Of a DNA stretch of 64,000 nt, positions 56,153-64,000 are shown piece after piece (the stretch's first letter is position 1; each line of letters starts with the position of its first letter). The stretch comes from Costus lasius. Taxonomy: Eukaryota; Streptophyta; Magnoliopsida; Zingiberales; Costaceae. The stretch lies in assembly GCA_027563935.2 (NCBI GenBank), contig CM050449.1, positions 16,258,501-16,322,500 of the forward strand. The letters run 5' to 3'. The notes under the pieces are model-generated. The model saw only the letters and a program-made list of their open reading frames with translations. It was not told the DNA's origin and ran no database searches. The position numbers and the translations under genes are program-made.

Positions 56153-57411
56153 GTGGGGAGGGTCCCTAGGGTGGTGGTGCCGGGTGCAGCCCTGTCATCG
56201 TTGACAGAGCCGGTACCTCCGTCCATGGAGAAGAAGTCTTGGAGTTCCCTTTTTGCTAAGGATAGTACCTCGGAATCTCTTTGTGCGCTTTCCTTGTCGG
56301 AGGTTACTGTGGACAACGGGATCTTGGATATAGCGGTACCGGAAGAGGAGCTGACAGATAATATCTCATTCTGGCAGAATACAATAGTAGGGTACTTTCT
56401 CGGCTACAGACCAAACTTCCATAGCTTGAAGCAGAAAGCTTTGGACCTTTGGAAACCAACCGGAGAACTGGAGATCCTTACTCTTCCGGCCGGTTTCATC
56501 CTTTTCAAGTTCAGCAAGGCGGAGGACAAGGTGGGAGTCCTGGAAAGCGGGCCATGGTTTTTCTTTGGAAAAATATTGTTCCTAAAACCATGGGATCCCG
56601 ATGAGGAGTTAGTGCGGGTGGATATATCGTCCATACCTGTGTGGGTCCGCATGGTGAATTTACCTTTGAAGTGGTGGTCTCCAGGAATAATAGGAAAGGT
56701 GGCAAGTGCTATTGGGAAGCCGCTCATCATGGATAAGGCTACTGCGAGCAAGTCTCGGTTGGGCTTTGCTAGAGTCTGTGTTGAGATGGAAGCTACTGCT
56801 GATTTTCCAGATTCCCTATCTGTTTTGATTAATGGTGAATCCAGAACCACCATATAATTCGAATATGAATCGGTTCCTCAACGGTGTAACAATTGTAAGT
56901 CTTTTGGACGCAATTCAAAAAATTGCTCAAAGAAGTCGCAGGGGTCACATAATCAGGTGTGGATGGAGAAACGTAATGAGCCACAAATGGATGTCCGTGT
57001 GGGTGCAACCAATCCATCCAGTTCCGGGGTAAGGCCTTCGACTGGGAAGGATAAAGGAAGCTGTTCAACGGGGCCGTGGAGATTGCACATGTTGGCAATA
57101 ATACTGGACCACCTAATGTGATGGAGAAGGAGGACCGAGCGCTAATGGATAGTACTTCTTCACTGAACCCAGTCCAGCCGAGTATTCCAGATCCCGTTGT
57201 TGTCGAGCGGGAATTAGTGTTCAACATCGACGATGGGATGAGTCCAAGCATGGCCATAGAAGGGATCGAGACAGGAGGTCTCGATGATCCGCATGACTTA
57301 GTGCTTGTTACGTCAAGTAGAAAGAAAAAAAAGAAGAAGAAAGGGAAGAAATCCTCGTCTCACCATTCGGACCCTAAGAGCCCATGTCTGAATCAAGTTG
57401 TGGTCCCATGA
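56153..57411 (+). pseudogene. LINE ORF1 (DUF4283 and zinc knuckle), broken
   Basis: The likely start is the Met at 56225 (MEKKSWSSLFAKDST). The DUF4283 region covers ISFWQNTIVGYFLGYRP to WSPGIIGKVASAIGKPL. A TAA at 56855-56857 interrupts the frame just before FEYESVPQRCNNCKSFGRNS, whose CxxC...C pattern is a zinc knuckle with Arg where His is usual. A later frameshift near 57060 leads into 57076-57411, which ends with a Lys run (KKKKKKKGKK). ORF1 proteins bind LINE RNA. This copy cannot give a full product. Confidence 0.82.
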
Positions 57412-60400
57412 CCAGAGACCAATTGTGTGTTGGAACGTGCGAGGTTTCAATGCACTTGCAAAGCATCGGGAGGTGGATCTTTTGATTAGAAAATACCAGG
57501 TCAAGATGATAGCTATTCTGGAATCCCGTGTCCGTGAGAATAAATGCGCTGAGATCATTAAGGCTGCTCTACCTGGCTGGGCCTTCTCCACCAACTATGA
57601 AAGCATTTCTGGAGGGAGAATTTGGTTGGTGTGGGATCCGGGTAATTACAGGGTGGAAGTCCTAGAGGCGACGAACCAGGTGATGATTGGGAGAACTCTT
57701 GATGGGCAGGGAAATTTTTTGTTTGTTGTGGGGGTTGTCTATGGGCTTTATTCAAGTAACGAGCGCAGGCATATTTGGGATACCATCGCAAAATGGGAGG
57801 CCCATGGACCCATAGTAATTCTGGGGGATTTTAATATGCTGTTCTCGACTACCGATAAGTGTGGGGGTACTATCCACAATGAACAGGAGATCTTGGATAA
57901 TATTCAAATGCAAGCTGCGATGGATATTAGCGATATTCGGTACCGTGGGGCCTATTTTACGTGGTCTAATTCGCAAGGCGGCGATAAAAGAATTTCTTGT
58001 AAGCTTGATAGGGTCATGGCTTCAAGGGATTGGTCAAATAAATTTCCCCATGCGGAAGCTATTTTCTTACTTCCTGGTATTTCAGATCACTCTCCTGCTC
58101 TATTAAGGTTTGGCGATGACGGCCCACTCAAAGGGACAAGATTTTGTTTTTTTGATCATTGGCTGCGTACTCCTAGTATGTTTCAAGTGGTGGACGAGAT
58201 TTGGAGTTCGACTCAAGTGCATGGCACGCCCATGTTTATCGTTTGCCTCAAGCTTACTTTAGTCAAAGAGGGTCTTAGAAGATGGGCGAAGAATATAAGG
58301 ATGGAGAAAGAAGCAAAGCTTCGGGATAACCACCAGAGACTCGAGGCCGTGCAAAGTGCTCTCCAAATTAACCACACTGAGCCTAGCCTGATTTCCTTAG
58401 AGAGAAACATCCAAAGTGAAATCAAGTTGTACTGGGAGGAGGAGGAATCTGCCCTCAAACAAAAATCCAGAGACATGTATATCTCTTTGGGAGATTCGAA
58501 CACGGCATACTTCTATAATCTTATGAAATCACATCGCATTCGGAATTCTATCACCACTATAAAAAATGAGCTGGGGGAATTCGTGTCGGGGGAGGCTATC
58601 GGTATCGAAGCAGTGCGGTATTTTAAGAGCATTCTTGCTCCCACGGCCATCCCAGTGGAAGTGTGAAGTCCGGCGAGGAAATCCCTATCGCCTATTGCCA
58701 TTACCCTCTTGGACCAAAGATTCTCGAAGGAGGATATTGAGAAAACCATTATGGCGGCCAACTCTTCTAAAGCCCCAGGGGTTGACGGATTCAATGCCTC
58801 TTTTTTTAAAGCTTGCTGGGGGACAATTAAAGAGGACATTGTAAAGGCTATCTTGGACTTTTTGGAACAAGGGCAGCTTCTTAAACGGGTAAACATAACC
58901 TCCCTTACCCTTATTCCTAAGGTGCCTAATCCATCATGTTTTGCAGAATTTCGGCCAATATCGGTATGCCAAATGATTTACAGATTCATTGCGAAGATGT
59001 TGGCCAACCGCTTTAGGGCCGTCCTCCCGGAGCTTATTTATGATAACTAGCACGCATTTATCCAAGGGAGAGTGATCCAGGAGAATATCATGTTATGCCA
59101 AGAAATTATGCACGATTACCACAAGAAGAATGGTCCACCGCGACTGGCAATCAAAGTCGACCTGCATAAAGCCTATGATTCGGTCAGCTGGGATTTTATT
59201 GAACGGGTTCTTATGGCGTATAAGTTTCCCTCTTGGTTCGTTCAACGAATTATTACTTGTATAACTTCCCCTACGTATACTATTAATCTTAATGGGCAGG
59301 ATGTGGGCTTTTTTAAAGGAACCCGTGGACTTAGACAAGGGTGCCCTATGTCCCCCTACTTATTCCTCCTCGTCATGCAATATCTCACTGACTTGTTTCA
59401 GGAGCAATTTCAGAATGGCCTATTGAAAGCCCATAGCAAATGCAAAAATCTGGGTATTACCAACTTGCAATTTGCGGATGATATCATCATTTTTTGTCAC
59501 GCGTCTGAAGAGTCGGCCCGGGTAGTGACTCGGGTGTTGGACAGATTTTACCAGGACACTGGGCTGAAAATAAATAAAGGAAAATCACATGTTTTTTTCT
59601 CCGCTTCGTGTGGGAGTGAGACACAAGGGAAAATTACTTCTATACTTGAGATACCCAAGGGATTCATGCCTTTCCGGTATCTGGGGATGCCTATTACAAG
59701 CAAGTTGATTAAGGCCAAAGACCGCCTACCCCTTATTGAGAAAATTGCCAAGTATCTATCGGCTTGGAGAGCCAAGCAGTTACCTGATGCTGGGAAGGTG
59801 GAGTTGATTAAGTCCATGTGTTATGGCAACATTATATTCTGGTGCAGTGCATTCAAACTTCCCCAAGGGGTTGTCTCAAAAATTAATTCGCTCCTAGCAC
59901 ACTTTCTGTGGTCGGCGGGGAACAGGAAAGGGCTGGCAAAGGTGGCTTGGTGTACCATTACCAAACCTTTACATGTAGGGGGGCTTGGTGTGCCGGAAAT
60001 TGGTAAATTGAACAACGCCCTTCTAACTAGACATATTTGGAACATCGTGACAGATAAGAAATCTTTATGGGTCAAATGGGTTAATGAGTTTTATTTGTGC
60101 ACGGATTCTATTTGGACAGTTAAATTGCCTAGGAGGGCAGCTTGGCCAACTCAAAGTATCATATTAGCTCGTGACTCATGTAGACATATGGTCGGATACA
60201 AAATAGCAAACGGCGCATCTATCAAGTTTTGGTTGGACCCGTGGCTCGATTTGAAAATATTACTTGACTTGGTGAAGGATGTTAGATTCGAATACCCGTA
60301 TGGGAAAGAAGCTAGATTGGATTCTCTCATTGTAAACAACAGCTGGGTCATCCCTCAACAGAGAACTTTCAGACTCTTGGAGGTGTACCAAGCAATCTCG

Positions 60401-61033
60401 TAGGTCTGGATTCATACTAATCTCAGCGAGGATCGATTATATTGGAAGCCAACTATTAATGGGCAATTCTCCACGAAATCGGCCTATGAGGGGCAGTTCC
60501 AGGAAAGTATGGTGTCCTGGAGGAATTTGGTGTGGTTCGCAGGGAGGATCCCTCGCTACTCATTTTTTATGTGGCTTCTGTGCCTCAAACGACTAAGCAC
60601 TCGATCACGACTTTATGCTTTTGGGATGATTCAGGAACCTACCTGCATGCTTTGTCAGTCAGCCCCGGAAACCCATGAACATCTATTCTTCCAGTGTGAA
60701 GCTATTGCTGAGATTTGGAAAATGATTAAGAAGGGGTGTGGAATTAGGTATGACGATAATTCATGGGAAGGCATTGTGAATTACGTTTCCCAAAACTAGA
60801 AGAGGGGGGACAAAAACCGAATATACATAAATAAGTTATTCCTCACTGGAGCTACATATCACATTTGGAGATATAGGAACAACAAGATCTTTGGGAATCA
60901 TGATATGGAGATTATGTCACTCTTTCGGACTTTAGTCTCCGATATTAGTGTGAAAGTCCGTAGCCGGGGCCGGGGCGATGAGTTAGACCCGCATATCATC
61001 CAATATATGCATATGTGGGAGGCGTGGTGCTAA
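57398..61033 (+). pseudogene. LINE ORF2 (endonuclease, reverse transcriptase), one frame with four stops
   Basis: A single frame of 1,212 codons runs from 57398 to the TAA at 61031-61033, interrupted only at 58664 (TGA), 59048 (TAG), 60401 (TAG) and 60797 (TAG). The AP-endonuclease motifs are WNVRGFN, LESRV, GDFNML and SDHSPALL. The RT motifs include SKAPGVDGFNASFFK, AIKVDLHKAYDSVSWDFI, TRGLRQGCPMSPYLF and LQFADDIIIF (the FADD box), then the thumb FRYLGMPITSKLIK. The zinc-binding end has TCMLCQSAPETHEHLFFQCE. The start overlaps the end of ORF1 by 14 bases. It would prime and copy LINE RNA at nicked target DNA if the stops were absent. Confidence 0.92.
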
Positions 61034-61670
61034 TGGTTGGATGCTGGGCTCACGAATTCGTGCAGGCTAGATTTTCGTTTGCTTATTATGCTCGTTGTTT
61101 TTTGGCAGACCGTGCCCTTTGCATTGAAATTTGCCACTTGTTTTGCACAATGGGATTGTCGTATTTTCTCATGTGACCATAGCTGATGCGCAGGAATTCT
61201 CACACGATGGTGAGTCTACCAAAGGCTTCCAGCAAAGCGAAGTTATAGAAACTCTAAGCGACGTTGGGGACCCAAGGATTACAACTGTGGAGCAGCATAC
61301 TAGACGATGGGAGGGCAGCAGGCGACAAGTTTTCACATGCACACAGGCTTCTGTTCTTTAGATGCTAAAGCGCAGCGTGTATTCATTTGTTCGAGATCCG
61401 GTGGCGTGGTTTGAGGGTGACGACGAACGGCTTTATATCTTGCACACTGTCCACTCTTTTTGTGTATGCTTCCATGGTGTTTGGTTTTCTTCTTTGTTGT
61501 TGTGAGTGGTATACTGTGTACTGCAGGATCCATGCGCAAAAATGCAGGGGGAACCTTGCCAAAAAATTTTCTGGATATAGGGTGGATGTGGATGTAAATA
61601 ACTTGTAATTATCCTTTTTGATTAATACTATCAAATTCTTGCCCTTGGCAAAAAAATTATCAAATCATGT

Positions 61671-63740
61671 CGTATCCATCATAATACATCAATAAATGAA
61701 TAATGTTGAGTGCAAAGGGAATGAAACAATAATTACAGGACAGAGCAATAAGAAAACACAGCTTTTAAGTAAATCTCAAAATGTTGTATTGAAAGGTGAA
61801 GAAATAGATTCCTACCTCAATTTTTGACTTAACAAAAGTTCTACCAAAATTCAGTATTATTGGTCCACTTGAAGTCCAGTCTTGATTTCCTTGTTACCTT
61901 AAAATTATATTACCATATCTTTGTTAATTACTTATTAAAGTACAAAGACGAAGTATCAACTTTACATATATATATATCTAACTATTTTGAGGCAAAAATT
62001 ATCACTTAATTAATAACTCAATCATATCCTTAAATGTTAACAAAAATCAGTAAATAAAAATTACTATATTGTAAACAGAAATGTTCAAACTAATAAAGTT
62101 ATAATTTCACCATATTCTACTATGCATTTACTATCATTTTAATTAAATACTTAACAGCCAATGTCAACTTATTTTCATAAATTAATTCCTTTTTGCAATT
62201 AGTCTATTGTATCATTATATCATTAAAAAGGACTAGAATAAAATATTTACAACTCACATGTGAGTACTCCAAAAGAAAATATTTAAGAAACATTTACAAG
62301 TCATATGCGAGTAATCCAAGTAAATCAAGGTGAAATTCTCTTACAAGATGCTGTTAAAAAAAATCTAGAAATTAACATTGAGATCTAAGCATTAATATTG
62401 ATTAGGACTTATAGAGATCTAAATACAACTATACAAATAGTATTCATTTAATTATTTAAAATGTGTCTATTCCTATGTCTTCCCAAAAATAAATTGCAAT
62501 GCTAATGCTGTGAGGGAACAAGTTATAAATCTCTAAATATGTTTTAAAGAAAGAATTCAGTTCCAAACACTTGATATTCGCAGGAGGTTAGTACTAAAGT
62601 CAAATAAAATGGTAATTCAGTCATTGTATAATAGATCTACTATATTTATTAGTTAAACTGCTATTAGTGTCTACCAAAAGCCATAGTAATATTTATTGAT
62701 TATGAATGAAGAAAAGAGTTGAAAGAACAGATCTAATTAAGGCCACGGAAATATGATATTGGTTTATGTTTCTAGCTATTTTATTAAATTAGGAATTAAG
62801 AATATGAAAATCAAATCCGAACAAAATAATTTCAGCCAACTGAAGCAATAAGATCTTAATGGCTATACTAATTACTTTGAGTGTTCAACGTTAGTTCTAA
62901 AAAAATATCAAAAGTTAAATCAAGTAGGTTTTCACATATTCACCAATTATGAAATTCATCTACTCTACTTATTCTCCATAGCACAGAACTCAGATTTGTT
63001 CAAGGATTTAAACCAAAACAACATATAAATTTAGCCCTAATGTTTATATTCATATCTCAGTTCCATGGAATGAATCTCACAAACGTCAATAGCATAATCT
63101 CCAATCGGTAACTTCACATATCCAAATTAATTTCTCCATTGCCAAATGCAATAGCAACAAAGAAATAAAATAACAAATCGATCACAATAATTCCATTCAT
63201 CACAACACAACTTTCAGTCCACGTATGCTGCTAAAAAAATAATTCCAAAATAGCATGAATTTCTGAGAATCCTTCAGATAAAAATCACAAGAACGGAAGG
63301 GATAAATCCTTGCTACACATCCAAAATCGAATAAAGATAGAATAGTAGAGAAACTTCCCTAAATCCACAATCAAGAAAACAAGGGAAAGAAATCAACGAG
63401 AGATGGGGGAGGAAGATATACCTTATTGCAATGAAGAAAGGAGGAATAAGATGGAAAAAAAAAAATGACATCCACACTTGGGAGATAACCTTCACCCAGG
63501 TGCCAAAAGAGAAAGCCTTCTGTTGCCCCCATCGAAGAAGAAGAAGGGATGTTGAGATCCTGCTGCTGCCCAAGAAGAGGGATGAGGACTCACTGTCGCT
63601 GCCGCTCACGAAAGGGAAAGGAATAAATGGGAAAGGAAAAAAGAAAACCCTCGGCAAGAAAGAAAAAAAAGGGTTTAAAAAAGAATTTTACACATAAACC
63701 CATAAGTCTTTAAAAGTTGCAAATAGGTCCTGCAAGCTAA
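61671..63740. other. AT-rich spacer, no gene recognised
   Basis: No ORF with a known family. A purine-rich, more open stretch at 63300-63700 gives overlapping low-complexity ORFs on both strands and could be a promoter or 5' exon of a gene outside the window. Confidence 0.35.
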
Positions 63741-63754
63741 AATAAAAAAGTTAG

Positions 63755-63850
63755 TTTTAAATTAAATTATAACACAAGCCCTGAGAAGGTCCTCTAATGT
63801 CTGAATGGTCTGCTCGGACTGAACATCAGTCTGGGGGTGTGTTGGGGGAA
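63755..63850 (-). mobile_element. Ty3/gypsy integrase fragment
   Basis: The minus strand encodes HPQTDVQSEQTIQTLEDLL followed by RACVI, closely matching the conserved HPQTDGQSERTIQTLEDMLRACV of gypsy integrase. The flanks decay at once on both sides. The remainder up to 64000 is unassigned and may be further element sequence. Confidence 0.8.
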
Positions 63851-64000
63851 AAATGGTTCAATTTCAATTTCATTTTAAAATATGTCATCCGACCATTTCA
63901 AATTCACCTTATGGATATAAGACTTTTATTTAAGTGGGTTATGACTTCCAATGAACGCAAGCATTCATTGTAATTTACCCCTAAAAGCTTAGTGTAATAT

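Larger units (their letters stand above)
55654..61654 (+). mobile_element. Full-length L1-type LINE (6.0 kb)
   Basis: The element is bounded by a 16-bp target duplication with one mismatch, AATTATCAAGTCATGT at 55638-55653 and AATTATCAAATCATGT at 61655-61670. A short A-run ends the 3' side (GGCAAAAAA). The 5' region is GC-rich with two G-runs (55709-55720 and about 55791-55803). Order: 5' UTR, ORF1 with DUF4283 and a zinc knuckle, ORF2 with endonuclease, reverse transcriptase and a zinc-binding C-terminus, then a 3' UTR of 620 bases. Confidence 0.93.

Noticed and set aside
63313..63697. Two opposing ORFs of 88 and 114 codons
   Set aside because: Low-complexity purine/pyrimidine sequence makes both strands open; may be a promoter or leader of a gene outside the window.

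Overview
This is a nuclear segment of a flowering plant. PORR, BPC, MAP65, CASP-like and XTH proteins are land-plant or plant-type families, introns are long (up to about 5 kb), and the space between genes is filled with plant Ty3/gypsy, Ty1/copia, TRIM, hAT, MULE-like and LINE elements. A non-grass monocot is my guess, with low confidence. The window is AT-rich, with GC-richer exons and a few GC islands.

Six host genes can be rebuilt with splice sites that keep one open frame. From left to right they are: a PORR-domain organelle RNA-binding protein (minus, 3 exons, 473 aa); a group III-type xyloglucan endotransglucosylase/hydrolase (plus, 4 exons, 338 aa); a large ALKBH10-like protein of the RNA-demethylase family (plus, 8 exons, 668 aa) that seems to lack its iron ligands; a MAP65 microtubule-bundling protein (plus, 11 exons, 561 aa); a class I BASIC PENTACYSTEINE GAGA-binding factor (plus, one coding exon, 279 aa); and a CASP-like four-helix membrane protein (minus, 3 exons, 180 aa). 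They form no operon-like unit; each is independent.

The rest is mostly mobile DNA. Bases 1-2090 hold a decayed minus-strand gypsy pol (integrase core, RNase H, RT). Bases 4395-8260 are a nest: a gypsy integrase gene is split by a TRIM complex with four direct and one inverted LTR, and that complex holds an hAT MITE. Intron 4 of the ALKBH10-like gene, a GC-AG intron, carries a duplicated DUF538-like exon fragment and a dead LINE, itself split by a MULE-like MITE with a 10-bp target duplication. MAP65 intron 2 holds a 5' copia fragment. Bases 44760-47638 are a non-autonomous LTR element with 1.2-kb LTRs and almost no interior. Bases 55654-61654 are a full-length L1-type LINE with a 16-bp target duplication; its 1,211-codon ORF2 is in one frame except for four stops, all explainable by C-to-T decay.

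I found no tRNA, rRNA, CRISPR or prokaryotic feature. The best candidates for follow-up are the TRIM complex, the ALKBH10-like protein without a metal triad, and the decay pattern of the LINE.
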